In this document: piece after piece, positions 42,722-52,009 of the stretch
Position numbering within the stretch: the first letter of the stretch is position 1
Layout: every line of letters begins with the position of its first letter
Origin: Tengunoibacter tsumagoiensis
Lineage (GTDB): Bacteria; Chloroflexota; Ktedonobacteria; Ktedonobacterales; Ktedonobacteraceae
Assembly (NCBI RefSeq): GCF_003967535.1
Contig: NZ_BIFR01000001.1
Location: 2,541,001 to 2,605,000 of the forward strand
DNA: 64,000 bases
Reading direction: 5' to 3'
Translations under genes and position numbers: made by a program
The notes under the pieces: generated by a model
What the model saw: the letters and a program-made list of their open reading frames with translations, nothing else
What the model was told of the DNA's origin: nothing
The model's database searches: none

Positions 42722-44407
42722 ATGTCTAGAGTCGGTCCGTTATCGAACCAGCGTTTAGCCAATAAATATATGCTTGAAGAGCTTCTGGGTATGGGCGCTT
42801 TTGGTTCTGTCTATCGTGCGCAGAATGAGCGTCTCCAGCGTACGCAAGCGATCAAGGTAGTCTCTGCACAGATGATGGGTGATCCAAAGTGGCATGAGCG
42901 ATTTAATCGTGAAGCGCAGCTTTTAGCCTCCCTGGCTCATCCCAATATTGTGCCGGTGCATGATTTTGATATTGATAATGAGAAGAACCTTCTCTTTTTA
43001 GTGATGCCCTATATAGAAGGTGGAACACTAGAGGAGATTATCAAAGAGCGAGCGCCTCTGCCTCTTGAGGAGATTGAAGGCTATCTGGCACAGATCTGTG
43101 CGGCGCTGGATTATGCTCATACCAGCGGCCTGGTTCATCTTGATCTGAAGCCAGCCAACCTCCTTTTTCAACGTCATAGTTCGACGCTTTTGTTGTCTGA
43201 TTTTGGGCTGGCTCACCTGATGAAAGAGGGTTCAATTGAAGGTGGTACAAGCCTTCATTTTGGGACATTGCAGTATATGGCACCAGAGCAGTTTCGGGGT
43301 CAGCCTCAGAGGAGCAGTGATATCTATGCCCTGGGGATTCTCCTCTTTCGCATGTTAACGGGACAGCTTCCCTACTCAGGGACTTCGCTTATTTTAGACC
43401 ACTTGCAGGCTCCAATTCCCTCTGCGGTCGCACTCCGGCCAGATTTACCGGCTGAGATGGATCTTTTAATCTCCAAAGCTCTGGCAAAAGAGCCCACTGA
43501 ACGTTTTTCTACAGCGGGCCTCCTTTTAAAGGTTTTTCGCCTTGCGCTCTCTCCTCCGCTTTCAGGACGGTTGGGAGGTGCGCCAAAAGGCTTTCAGATA
43601 GATATTACTTCAACAACGAAAGCGTTGCCAGTAGTTGAAGCGCTACAGCGAGAGGACCGCGAGCTGCATGTGCAAAGACAGACGCAGTCACAATCATTCA
43701 GACCCCCTTTGCAAGAGATTGCTCTATTGGTTCCAGAAATAACGGCGCTTGAACGTAGAGAGATCTTTCATAAAAAAGTGTATGGGTACTCGTCTTCCCT
43801 GTTCTGGATATTGCCATGTTTCTTTCTCTTTAGTCTCGGCCTGGTCTATGATACATATCGCTTCTCCTTCCTCTTTACGAGCGTTGCTCTTCTGCTGGCA
43901 GCCCTTTGCAGCTATATTCTGGCCTATCGCAAAAGCCTCTCTTTGCTCAATGTTTTTGCTAGCTTGTTTGTAAGCCTTGTACTCATCTATCCGTTCTCCG
44001 AGATAGGTTGGCACCTCTTACCAACCACACGTACTCATCCGCTCACAAGTACGATTATCTTGATGGGTACACGCGATCTGTTTACCAGTCGTCAGGTTGT
44101 ATTTGGTCTGCTGGTGGGGGGGATCTGGTCCTGTATCAACTACTGGTGGTATTTTAGTTCTAACACGCGCCGCATCACATTGATTGCAGATGTAGGGATC
44201 ATTTTGCTTGTAAGCGGAGTTATGGCTCTGCCAACGTGGCTCATGGTGGCATATCTTGCAACCATGCTTAATTGGGGATTTGGCTTTGGAGCGAGCTGGT
44301 ATTGGAGTCTCGTCTATCTTGTTGTAGCTTTACTAGGCGGAACAGGGTTTGCAGATCTTCTTCATCTTTTATTTCGCTCAAACAGCATCGAGCATGGGGA
44401 GAGGTGA
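42722..44407 (+). CDS. Ser/Thr protein kinase with multipass membrane tail
   Basis: 561 residues. Kinase domain about 17-280: glycine loop LGMGAFGSVYRA, ATP lysine in TQAIKVV, catalytic loop VHLDLKPANLL, SDFGLAHLM, FGTLQYMAPEQF. The HRD arginine is Leu (HLD), while the catalytic Asp and Asn remain, so activity is likely but phospho-activation through the RD arginine is not. The C-terminal third has about seven membrane helices and no outside sensor domain, unusual compared with single-pass PknB types. ATG with GGGGAGG about 11 bases upstream. Confidence 0.9.
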   Translation: MSRVGPLSNQRLANKYMLEELLGMGAFGSVYRAQNERLQRTQAIKVVSAQMMGDPKWHERFNREAQLLASLAHPNIVPVHDFDIDNEKNLLFLVMPYIEGGTLEEIIKERAPLPLEEIEGYLAQICAALDYAHTSGLVHLDLKPANLLFQRHSSTLLLSDFGLAHLMKEGSIEGGTSLHFGTLQYMAPEQFRGQPQRSSDIYALGILLFRMLTGQLPYSGTSLILDHLQAPIPSAVALRPDLPAEMDLLISKALAKEPTERFSTAGLLLKVFRLALSPPLSGRLGGAPKGFQIDITSTTKALPVVEALQREDRELHVQRQTQSQSFRPPLQEIALLVPEITALERREIFHKKVYGYSSSLFWILPCFFLFSLGLVYDTYRFSFLFTSVALLLAALCSYILAYRKSLSLLNVFASLFVSLVLIYPFSEIGWHLLPTTRTHPLTSTIILMGTRDLFTSRQVVFGLLVGGIWSCINYWWYFSSNTRRITLIADVGIILLVSGVMALPTWLMVAYLATMLNWGFGFGASWYWSLVYLVVALLGGTGFADLLHLLFRSNSIEHGER

Positions 44408-44423
44408 AAAAAATTTCTGGGCC

Positions 44424-44447
44424 CCTCGCCATAGCCACGTGGCGAGG
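44424..44447. terminator. hairpin between convergent genes
   Basis: CCTCGCCA and TGGCGAGG form a perfect 8-bp stem with an 8-base loop between the kinase and LLM oxidoreductase stops. Confidence 0.5.
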
Positions 44448-44479
44448 AGCCGCCATAGAACAGGGAAGCTCTTTGTCGT

Positions 44480-45262
44480 TTAACGAGCGTGGCTATCGCG
44501 CCATTTGACGAGCTTCTCGACGGCTGCGAAATCCCACGGAGCGCCGATGCCTAAGATCAGGTGAGTGATCCCGGCCTCGACGATAGCATCGCGAGTCTGA
44601 TCGCTATCATCTTTATTGGTGCCAGCTGTGCGTTCAATCTCGTTGGGATTGCGGCCAACCTCTTTACACCAGTTATCGAGCACCTCAAGCTTATGCTTGA
44701 GCTCCTCAGGATTGCCGAAGCCGTGCCACATATCCGCATATTGGGCGGTCAGGCGCAGCGTCTTTTTCTCACCACCACCACCGATCAGTATGGGAATTTT
44801 GTGCAGGGGTTTGGGCACATCGACTTCCCAGCGTTCTTTAATGATTGGGAGCGATTTCTCTAGAGCGGCCAGGCGGCTGCCTGCGGTGCCAAACTCATAG
44901 CCATATTCTTTATAGTCGCGTTCAAACCAGCCTGCCCCAATGCCCAACACCGCTCGGCCATTGCTGATGTGATCGAGCGTTTTCGCCATATTGGCCAAAA
45001 GAGCTGCATTGCGATAGGTATTGCAGGTGACCAGACAGCCAATCTGAGCGCGGGTGGTCAGCGTGGCCATGGCCGTGAGCAGGGTCCAGCCTTCAAAATG
45101 ATTGCCCTGTGGGTCTCCATAGAGTGGGAAGAAATGATCCCAATTCCAGATACTATCGACACCAAGATCTTCAACTCGACGGACAGCATCAGCATACTCT
45201 TTGTAGCTGGTATGTTGAGGGTGGAGTTGAACACCGATGCGAAGTGGATACTGTTGTGTCAC
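44480..45262 (-). CDS. LLM-class (F420-dependent type) oxidoreductase
   Basis: 260 residues, luciferase-like TIM barrel. LRIGVQLHPQHTSYKEYADA start, SIWNWDHFFPLYG, RAVLGIGAGWFERDYKEYGY, and IPILIGGGGEKKTLRLTAQY are typical of the F420-dependent group. Substrate unknown. The frame is open to 45349, but GTG 45262 with AAAGG nine bases upstream gives the family start. A relative lies at 49198. Confidence 0.9.
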   Translation of the reverse strand: MTQQYPLRIGVQLHPQHTSYKEYADAVRRVEDLGVDSIWNWDHFFPLYGDPQGNHFEGWTLLTAMATLTTRAQIGCLVTCNTYRNAALLANMAKTLDHISNGRAVLGIGAGWFERDYKEYGYEFGTAGSRLAALEKSLPIIKERWEVDVPKPLHKIPILIGGGGEKKTLRLTAQYADMWHGFGNPEELKHKLEVLDNWCKEVGRNPNEIERTAGTNKDDSDQTRDAIVEAGITHLILGIGAPWDFAAVEKLVKWRDSHAR

Positions 45263-45422
45263 AAATGTACACCTTTCTGACTTACGTTGATTGGTAAGAG
45301 ATCCTATCTCACTCCTTTGATTGTATGCACGTCTGTCGCTTTCCCGCAAGATGAGTTCATACGAACGAAGGAGATGAGAGCTAGCTCTTGACTAAGTACA
45401 TAAAAATGTGTAAGATACGTGT

Positions 45423-45605
45423 ATATATACATTGAGAGAATTCTGAGATAAAATACGCGTTTCTGTCAAGACGTTGCAACGATGGGATCGGCAAGGGATG
45501 CTTAAAGCCCACCGAACCGCAACGAATAGGCGTTATTATGCGCAAGAAGACCTCCTCTCGATCCTCCCCCAGGAAGCGAGGGTGAGACGGCGGATCATTG
45601 CCTAA
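45423..45605 (+). pseudogene. dead N-terminal fragment of IS607-family TnpA
   Basis: The forward frame reads YTLREF, a TGA stop at 45444, then IRVSVKTLQRWDRQGMLKAH and RTATNRRYYAQEDLLSIL before TAA at 45603. This is the MerR-like DNA-binding domain of IS607 TnpA with ATA in place of its start ATG and one internal stop; the recombinase domain and tnpB are gone. It is from a different subgroup than the tnpA at 22654. It marks an old insertion next to the AT-rich DUF4288 gene. Confidence 0.75.
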
Positions 45606-45697
45606 AACAACTCCTGAGGAGCAATGCGTATTCACCCCGCTCAACGCGTTTGCGCTCAAACAAGCAGTTCAATGCTATTCGAGAGGAGATCAGAAGT

Positions 45698-46021
45698 TTG
45701 ACATTCTATGTTGCTGTAATTGTTTATGAGTTTTCTTCGAACGCTCCGCAATATCAACCACTGTATCGGGAAGATTTTGTGCTTATCAAAGCATTTTCAG
45801 AAGAAGATGCTCAAATGAAAGCATTACAAAAAGCTAAGCTTGAAGAAACCTTTTATAACAATGAAAAAGGAGAGAAAATTAATATAATTTTAAAAAAAGT
45901 AGTTGATGTTCAGCCTATTTTAAGCGAAAATTTTGAAAATGGTACGGATATTTATACTCGCCACTTTTACAATTATCAAGCATATAATAGCTTTGAACTT
46001 TTGTCTTCAGAAGAAATTTAG
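45698..46021 (+). CDS. DUF4288-like protein (107 aa)
   Basis: TTG start 45698 with GAGGAGA about ten bases upstream gives LTFYVAVIVYEFSS, then EDFVLIKAFSEEDAQMKALQ and a C-terminal ENFENGTDIYTRHFYNYQAY, which follow the DUF4288 pattern (small alpha/beta proteins of unknown role, sometimes encoded near toxin-immunity loci). The gene is far more AT-rich than its neighbours and lies beside an IS607 remnant, so it looks acquired. A longer frame from TTG 45650 is possible. Confidence 0.6.
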   Translation: MTFYVAVIVYEFSSNAPQYQPLYREDFVLIKAFSEEDAQMKALQKAKLEETFYNNEKGEKINIILKKVVDVQPILSENFENGTDIYTRHFYNYQAYNSFELLSSEEI

Positions 46022-46085
46022 TAGGTAAAATAATTTTAGTAGATCACACAGCACAGGAGCAATTTTACAGCTACCAAGAGTTGGC

Positions 46086-46141
46086 ACAGATTCAGAGCAG
46101 CCAGCCTGCGTTCTGCAACAGGCTGGCTGCTCTGAGTCTGT
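46086..46141. terminator. long hairpin between convergent genes
   Basis: Two 23-base arms (46086-46108 and 46119-46141) pair with one mismatch, core CAGCCAGCCTG. It lies just after the aldo/keto reductase stop and after the DUF4288 gene. No T run. Confidence 0.7.
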
Positions 46142-46157
46142 AATGGAAGCAGGGCTG

Positions 46158-47069
46158 TTATTTGCTCTGCTGCTGCTTGCTATTCTGATCGATACTATCA
46201 AACTCTTCCTGGCTCAACTGTATGGTTGCTCCAAGAACATTCTCCTCAAGATGTTTGATAGAAGATGTGCCTGGAATGGGCAGGATCGTGGGGGAACGTT
46301 TCAGGAGCCAGGCTAACGCGATCTGGCTGGGCTGAGCATGATGCTTCTGAGCGATCTGTTCCAGGACACTGCCCGGACGAGCCAGATCGCCGGTTGCCAG
46401 TGGGAACCAGGGGATAAAACCAATGCCTTGGCGAGCACAGATATCGATCAGTTCCTCAGATTGGGCAACCGTCATATTCTCCGATTGGCGCTTCACCAGA
46501 TTATAGTGGTTCTGGACCGTCACGATGGGGACAATCTTCTGTGCCTGTGCCAGTTGTTCAATCGTCACATTCGAGACGCCCACATGGCGAATCTTGCCCT
46601 GTTCTTTTAAGCGTGCCAGTTCGCCAATAGAATCCTCAAAAGGGACTTTAGGATCGGGGCGATGGAACTGGTAGATGTCAATCTGATCGACGCGCAGGCG
46701 TTTCAGACTCCCTTCGAGAGCCTCGCGAAGGTGTTCTGGCCTGCCATCTTGCGGCCACTGACCAGGGCCAGTGCGGAGTAAGCCGCCTTTCGTGGCAATA
46801 ACGAGATCCTTAGGGTAGGGATAAAGAGCCTCAGCAATCAACTCTTCGCTCACGTTTGGCCCATAGGAATCTGCCGTATCAATGAGATTGATCCCTAGCT
46901 CCAGAACGCGTTTCAGAACAGCGAGAGACTCGTTTTTATGTGCAGGTGGTCCCCAAACTCCCTCGCCAGTGATGCGCATCGCACCATAGCCGAGACGATA
47001 GACATGCAGATCTCCTCCAAGAGTTAAGGTGCCACTGTCCGTTGCTGGTCTGTGTTGACGTGTTGACAT
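46158..47069 (-). CDS. aldo/keto reductase
   Basis: 303 residues, NAD(P)H-dependent TIM-barrel reductase. The catalytic tetrad is visible: Asp and Tyr in LIDTADSYGPN, Lys in VIATKGGL, His in IYQFHRPDP. The C-terminal cofactor loop IPIPGTSSIKHLEENV is also there. It resembles the YajO/oxidoreductase YdbC-like group. The substrate cannot be told. Divergent from the Gfo/Idh/MocA gene. Confidence 0.93.
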   Translation of the reverse strand: MSTRQHRPATDSGTLTLGGDLHVYRLGYGAMRITGEGVWGPPAHKNESLAVLKRVLELGINLIDTADSYGPNVSEELIAEALYPYPKDLVIATKGGLLRTGPGQWPQDGRPEHLREALEGSLKRLRVDQIDIYQFHRPDPKVPFEDSIGELARLKEQGKIRHVGVSNVTIEQLAQAQKIVPIVTVQNHYNLVKRQSENMTVAQSEELIDICARQGIGFIPWFPLATGDLARPGSVLEQIAQKHHAQPSQIALAWLLKRSPTILPIPGTSSIKHLEENVLGATIQLSQEEFDSIDQNSKQQQSK

Positions 47070-47351
47070 GAACTTGTTCGCTTTCTAGTATCTGTATCCG
47101 TAGGTGAGTGTCTCACGAAGGATGGCCTTTACTAAGGTAAACTGTTTGCGTCACACAATAGATTCAAACCACTTCCTCGGAGGAGTGTATCACATAGAAT
47201 GGCAGGCACGTCAAAGAGATGTTTTTTTTTCTGCTCTCATTCTGCTGATCCAGTCAGGCAATAGTGAGGCCTGGATGGTCACTACCCCGGGTTCTCTTCT
47301 CACGCGAAGCGGACTATAATAGGACTGTATTTGATTTGAAAGGACCACAAA

Positions 47352-48359
47352 ATGACAACGAATCCTATCTATCTTCATCCTGTACGTTGGGGTATTTTGA
47401 GCTCGGCCAATATTGGGGTGCGGGCCGTTGCGCCAGCCATCCAGGCCTCACATAATGGGCGGTTACTGGCGGTTGGAAGCCGAGACCCCCGCCATGCCGC
47501 CGAATTGTATGCGTTTGCTCCCAATGTACGCATCTATGATGGGTATGAGCAGATTATTGCAGACCCTGATATCGAGGCCGTCTATATTCCCCTGCCCAAT
47601 GCGCTTCATGCCGAATGGGCCATCAAAGCAATGGAAGCGGGGAAACATGTGTTATGTGAAAAACCTCTGGCCGTGACGGCAGAAGAGGGAGCTCAGATGG
47701 TTGCTGTAGCTCAAGAACAGAATGTCTTATTAATGGAAGCGTTTATGTACCGTTTTCATCCACAGATTATCTGGGTAGTAGAGCAGATACGGAAAGGATT
47801 GATTGGCGATATTCATCTGGTGCGTGCATCGTTCTCGTTTGATCTGCGCACCCATCCTGAAAATATTCGTCTCAATCCTGAGCTGGCCGGTGGCTCATTG
47901 ATGGATGTTGGGTGTTATGCCGTCAATCTTTTCCGCGCCATTTACGAGCAGGCACCACAGTCAATTGCTGCCCGCGTCCATACCGTAAGCGCGACCAGCG
48001 TTGACTGGGCCACCAGCGCCATTCTTGATTATGGAGCAGGAAGGTTTGGCCTGCTCGATTCCAGTTTTTCGTTACCGATGCGTCAGGTTGCAGAGATCTT
48101 TGGCGAATCCGGCACCATCACCCTTCCCGTCCCCTTTACCCCAGGAAACTCTGATACCACTGTCTTCATCACCCGCAATGGACAGTTGAGTGAGCAGACC
48201 TTCTCGCGTGTCGATCAGTATCAACTGCAAGTTGAACATTTTGTAGATTGCATTCGAGCACAGAAAAGGCTAGAGAGCAGCCTCAATGAAAGCCTGGAGA
48301 ACCTGGCCACCATCGAGGGGATCTACCAGGCAGCCGGACATGATTGGCCGATCTTCTAA
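47352..48359 (+). CDS. Gfo/Idh/MocA-family oxidoreductase
   Basis: 335 residues. N-terminal Rossmann fold (WGILSSANIGVRAVAPAI), the family's EKP motif in GKHVLCEKPLAVTAEEG with the catalytic Lys, then MEAFMYRFHPQ and GGSLMDVGCYAVNLFR in the substrate domain. Acts on sugars or related polyols with NAD(P). ATG with AAAGGA upstream; TATAAT at 47315-47320. Confidence 0.94.
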   Translation: MTTNPIYLHPVRWGILSSANIGVRAVAPAIQASHNGRLLAVGSRDPRHAAELYAFAPNVRIYDGYEQIIADPDIEAVYIPLPNALHAEWAIKAMEAGKHVLCEKPLAVTAEEGAQMVAVAQEQNVLLMEAFMYRFHPQIIWVVEQIRKGLIGDIHLVRASFSFDLRTHPENIRLNPELAGGSLMDVGCYAVNLFRAIYEQAPQSIAARVHTVSATSVDWATSAILDYGAGRFGLLDSSFSLPMRQVAEIFGESGTITLPVPFTPGNSDTTVFITRNGQLSEQTFSRVDQYQLQVEHFVDCIRAQKRLESSLNESLENLATIEGIYQAAGHDWPIF

Positions 48360-48580
48360 AAGCCACTTTGAAACAAGAAAAAAAGAAAGGTCGTTTGGCG
48401 GGAACAAAAAAAGAGTGGTTAGCGTCTATCCTCTGAAAAGATATGGCACGTTGACGAGGTTGTCGCAAATGCCCGGCTGAAGAACCATTGAAGAAGTGGA
48501 ACCAGCCTGAGCAATTGAAGGCGCTGGTCAGAGAACGGAAATTGTCTCACAAAGTGGATTGGCCTTAGGAGAAAAAGCCA
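48360..48580. other. gap, no gene seen
   Basis: Purine-rich DNA after the oxidoreductase stop, without a supported frame. A TAGGAG ribosome site for the next gene lies at its end. Confidence 0.35.
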
Positions 48581-48823
48581 ATGATGGATGCAATTATTGG
48601 ACGTTATCGGGCACGTGTAGAAGAGAGCGGATTAATTCTCCGTCATAGTTGTGGCATTAATTTCGATCTGTCTCCTGAGGAGACGCTTGGATTATTAGAT
48701 TTCATCATGGCCTATCGCCAGACGCTCCTGTCCCTTCGCGAACGTGAGCCTGATGCATCGTTAGAGCGCATCGTGCTGGAATACGAAGAATCTTTGAAGA
48801 GCCTGCAAAGCTCAAAAGGATAA
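48581..48823 (+). CDS. small conserved-looking protein (80 aa)
   Basis: TAGGAG nine bases before ATG. Mostly helical and acidic: RYRARVEESGLILRHSCGIN, LSPEETLGLLDFIMAYRQTL, then a charged C-terminal helix. No membrane segment. I do not recognise the family. A GCAGGAAG/CTTCCTGC hairpin near 48881-48905 may end its transcript. Confidence 0.6.
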   Translation: MMDAIIGRYRARVEESGLILRHSCGINFDLSPEETLGLLDFIMAYRQTLLSLREREPDASLERIVLEYEESLKSLQSSKG

Positions 48824-48950
48824 AAAATAAAGCTAGCTGGTCAGAATGTCTTTCCTTTCTTCATTCTGACAGGCGCTTCCCGCAGGAAGAATCGAGCACC
48901 TTCCTGCATTCTCTTTCTACGGTTTTCCGGACGTCTGTACGTCTGGGAAA

Positions 48951-49066
48951 GCATACAGGGCTATGACCTTGGAATCGGCACTTTACGAGCAACATATCTT
49001 GCTCGGGCCAGCAATGTTGGTGCCTGGCAGATGAAGTGCATTCCACAGAGTCATAGCCCTGTATGC
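48951..49066. repeat. 116-bp inverted-repeat element
   Basis: The outer 17 bases (GCATACAGGGCTATGAC and its exact complement at 49050-49066) are perfect. Inside, GGAAT-GCACTT segments extend the pairing imperfectly to about 30 bp, and a further inner hairpin GAGCAA/TTGCTC is present. No protein reads through it. It could be a miniature mobile element or a structured RNA before the LLM oxidoreductase gene. Confidence 0.65.
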
Positions 49067-49197
49067 TATGATAGGGTCCAGGGCCGGTTGAGCGCATTCG
49101 ATAGGGCGCATGTATTGGCTCCCATAACGCCTCAACCAGATGGCGCTTCACTGAGATGCTCAGGCGATGGAAGGCAGAAAGAAGAGAGGTATCGGTT

Positions 49198-50085
49198 TTG
49201 TCAACGATAGAATTTGGGCTCATGTTACGTCAGAATGATCCAGGGCATCCCTTGAGTGAGGTGTTGCAATTTAATCGTCAGTGCATCGAAGCTGCAACGG
49301 CTGGTTTTACAACGCTCTGGCTTGAGGATCATTTACAAGTGAAAGAGACAGATGAGTTAGAGTGTCTTTCTACGCTCTGTTTTCTTGCGGGTCAGTATCC
49401 ACAGTTTAACATTGGTTCGATGGTGCTCTCGCAATCGTATCGCAATCCAGCGCTTCTTGCGAAGATGGCTGCGACCCTGCAACATCTCTCTGGCGGGCGT
49501 TTTCTCCTGGGATTAGGTGCAGGCTGGAAAGAAGATGAATACCGCTCTTATAATTATCCCTTTCCCTCAACCAGGGTTCGGATGGAACAACTGGAAGAGG
49601 CGATTGAGATTCTGCGGGCGCTCTGGTCGAAGCCGCAACCAGTCACCTTTACCGGCCAGCATTATGCCATTCATGAGGCATATTGTGTACCGCAGCCTGT
49701 GCCCGCGATTCCGCTCTTAATTGGAGGGGGCGGCGAGCAAAAGACGCTCGCTATAGTCGCACGTCATGCCGATATGTGGAATTTTAATTCCTGTACCGTC
49801 GAAGAATATCAGCGCAAGCTTGATATTCTGAAGCAGCATTGTGCGAAGATTGGACGAAATCCAGACGAGATTCGGCTGACCTATTTAAGCACATTGAGCG
49901 TCTCAGAAGATCCTGCTCAGGTGAAGCGTCATCCACAAAAGCATTTTATTGCGGGGAATGCGGCTGAAGTTATTCAGGAGCTAGATCAATTTCGCGCTAT
50001 TGGTGTGACCCATTTTCTCTTTCGTATTCTGGATAGTGCCTCTCTTACCCATTTTGTGGCTCACGTCGTCCCCCATTTTGCCTGA
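49198..50085 (+). CDS. LLM-class (F420-dependent type) oxidoreductase
   Basis: 295 residues. IEFGLMLRQNDPGHPLSE start, FTTLWLEDHL, FLLGLGAGWKEDEYRSYNYP and IPLLIGGGGEQKTLAIVARH. The frame is open from 49156, but TTG 49198 has GAGAGG upstream and gives the family start. Substrate unknown. Its last 25 bases overlap the end of the convergent kinase gene. Confidence 0.9.
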   Translation: MSTIEFGLMLRQNDPGHPLSEVLQFNRQCIEAATAGFTTLWLEDHLQVKETDELECLSTLCFLAGQYPQFNIGSMVLSQSYRNPALLAKMAATLQHLSGGRFLLGLGAGWKEDEYRSYNYPFPSTRVRMEQLEEAIEILRALWSKPQPVTFTGQHYAIHEAYCVPQPVPAIPLLIGGGGEQKTLAIVARHADMWNFNSCTVEEYQRKLDILKQHCAKIGRNPDEIRLTYLSTLSVSEDPAQVKRHPQKHFIAGNAAEVIQELDQFRAIGVTHFLFRILDSASLTHFVAHVVPHFA

Positions 50086-51581
50086 TTCGTTGGAGAGCAG
50101 CGCGGAAATGCGCTGGCGCGGCCAGCCAGTTGGCAGAGATGGGCCTGTGTAATCTTCCATGTATCGGGTTGTTTGCGCAGAATACCACGCCAGAGGTAGA
50201 TATTCCTCTGCTTATTTGCAGCTTCAACGCTCAGTGAGACGACTACTACGATCGTTCCATTGGCTTGTAACTGGCTCTCTTTGAATGTCAGTGTCTGTTG
50301 TCTGATATCCTGATAACCTTTTGTGAAGTGAGCCAGTCCATGGATCGATTGCTGGAATTGTGGCGATAAAAGCTCAAAGGCGGCCTGATAATCTTTCTGG
50401 TTGAGGTTCTTATAGTAGCGTTGGACCACTTTTTTTGCCTGTTCGGTCTCAGCAGGCGTAGAAGGAACTGCCACCAGAGAGAGAGGCGTGTCAGAGGAGC
50501 CATGAAGGCCAAGGAAAATAGCTAGCATCACTATGAGAAGAAGGCCGCAGAGAAGCCACATGCTAAAAGGCGTAGCTGAACTTTTTTGTGGTGTCTCTCG
50601 GCTACTGGCAGGAGTCAAAGGATTATCAGCCAGGGGAAATGTGGAATGAGGCGGCGTATAAGGTATAGAGGGCGTCTCCAGTATGCGGCCTGTATTCTCA
50701 AAGAGCGTTATCTGACATGACCAGCTAAGCGCATGTTTCAGGGCCTGTACCAGCGCTCCGGCGCTTGGATAGCGCTCCTCTCGCTCTTTCGCAGTTGCCT
50801 TCTGTAAAACAATATCCACATCGTTAGAAAAGAGCGGATTCAAGCGATGAAGAGAAGGAATCGGTTGTTGTACCTGCTGACTCAAGAGGGCAAATGTGTT
50901 TTCTCCCTGGAAAGGGAGCTCACCACTCAGCATCTGGAAGAGAATAATTCCAAGGGCATAGATATCCGAGCGCTGATCGGCAGGTTTCCCATAGATGATC
51001 TCTGGTGCCATATAGAGAGGTGTCCCCAGGAGCATGCCAGCAGGTGTCAGCGTGTGGGAGAGCGGTTCATGGTGCTGTATGAGGCGGGCAATGCCAAAAT
51101 CGGCCAGAACTAAGCGGCCATCCGGATAGAGCAGAAAATTGCTTGGTTTGAGATCTCGATGAATGACTCCCTGTGAGTGAGCATAATCCAGAGCTGCGGC
51201 TGCTTGTTCAATATAGATCAGCGTCTGCTGGATGCTCAACTTTTTCTGTTGCTCGAGCATTTGAGCGAGCGTACCACCAGGAATATACGGCATGATCAGA
51301 TAAGCCAGCTGATCCTGTTGGCCATACGTAAAAATAGGAACGATGTTGACATGTTCTAAGCGAGCGATAATATTTGCTTCATGTTGAAAGCGAGCCAGAA
51401 AAGAAGCCCGGTCGAGATCCTGAGTCAATAGATGAGGAAGAAGAATTTTGACGGCCACATAGCGTTCGGGAAAGTGCTGCCTGGCCAGATAGACACAGCT
51501 CATCCCGCCACGCCCAATCAGCATTTCGAGTGTGCATGTCCCCAACACCATCCCTACCAGCTCACTTGAATTTACTGGCAT
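50061..51581 (-). CDS. Ser/Thr protein kinase, PknB type, single-pass
   Basis: 506 residues. Kinase domain about 14-290: LIGRGGMSCVYLAR, YVAVKIL, VIHRDLKPSNFLL, LADFGIARL, GTPLYMAPEII; all catalytic residues normal. Juxtamembrane linker, one membrane helix (about 347-367), then an outside domain of about 115 residues (RYYKNLNQKDYQAAFELLSP) resembling the DUF4878/NTF2-like fold. It would signal from outside to phosphorylated partners. Divergent from an FHA-domain ABC exporter, a plausible target. Confidence 0.93.
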   Translation of the reverse strand: MPVNSSELVGMVLGTCTLEMLIGRGGMSCVYLARQHFPERYVAVKILLPHLLTQDLDRASFLARFQHEANIIARLEHVNIVPIFTYGQQDQLAYLIMPYIPGGTLAQMLEQQKKLSIQQTLIYIEQAAAALDYAHSQGVIHRDLKPSNFLLYPDGRLVLADFGIARLIQHHEPLSHTLTPAGMLLGTPLYMAPEIIYGKPADQRSDIYALGIILFQMLSGELPFQGENTFALLSQQVQQPIPSLHRLNPLFSNDVDIVLQKATAKEREERYPSAGALVQALKHALSWSCQITLFENTGRILETPSIPYTPPHSTFPLADNPLTPASSRETPQKSSATPFSMWLLCGLLLIVMLAIFLGLHGSSDTPLSLVAVPSTPAETEQAKKVVQRYYKNLNQKDYQAAFELLSPQFQQSIHGLAHFTKGYQDIRQQTLTFKESQLQANGTIVVVVSLSVEAANKQRNIYLWRGILRKQPDTWKITQAHLCQLAGRASAFPRCSPTNQAKWGTT

Positions 51582-51866
51582 ACCTTCATTATCTCCATGC
51601 GAAAAATGCTTTTTGTCTGTTACATGACGCCTTTTTTATAGAAGTAAGTATACGTAATTATGCAGCATAATTCAAGATAATACTCTATTTTACGATAAAA
51701 AATTCTCTTTGTTTGCAAAAAAAGTAGTCGGATCTTAAGAGCGATGACAGACGATAAGAGGGCGTATTTATGATGAAGAGAGGCTAAAAATAGTTTTAAC
51801 TGTGTAACTGCCTATGTCTGGTATAGAGAGACCAGTTGACTCATTTTCCAATTTTCCAATTTCCCC
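51582..51866. other. divergent control region, kinase side
   Basis: AT-rich, no gene. It holds the leader of the reverse kinase gene and a short direct repeat (TTTTCCAA twice, 51844-51860) just before the promoter of the exporter. Confidence 0.35.
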
Positions 51867-51896
51867 TTGACATGTATTCTTGCTAGCTCTTACACT
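51867..51896 (+). promoter_or_regulatory. promoter of the FHA-ABC exporter gene
   Basis: TTGACA (51867-51872), 18 bases, TACACT (51891-51896), about 113 bases before the ATG. Confidence 0.6.
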
Positions 51897-52009
51897 TTAC
51901 TTGTAGATGTGTGATTTTATACTGAAGTATACACATCTATAATCGAAATTCTTTTTCTGATTGTGTAGGAGTAGCGTCATCTGTCTAGCCTGGGGGGATC
52001 AACAGACGT

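Noticed and set aside
45381..45659. 92-codon reverse frame
   Set aside because: It is the complement of the IS607 TnpA remnant, which reads as a clear MerR-like domain on the forward strand.
48861..49223. 120-codon reverse frame
   Set aside because: It reads straight through the 116-bp inverted repeat and both flanks; no ribosome site or recognisable domain. The repeat explains the sequence better.
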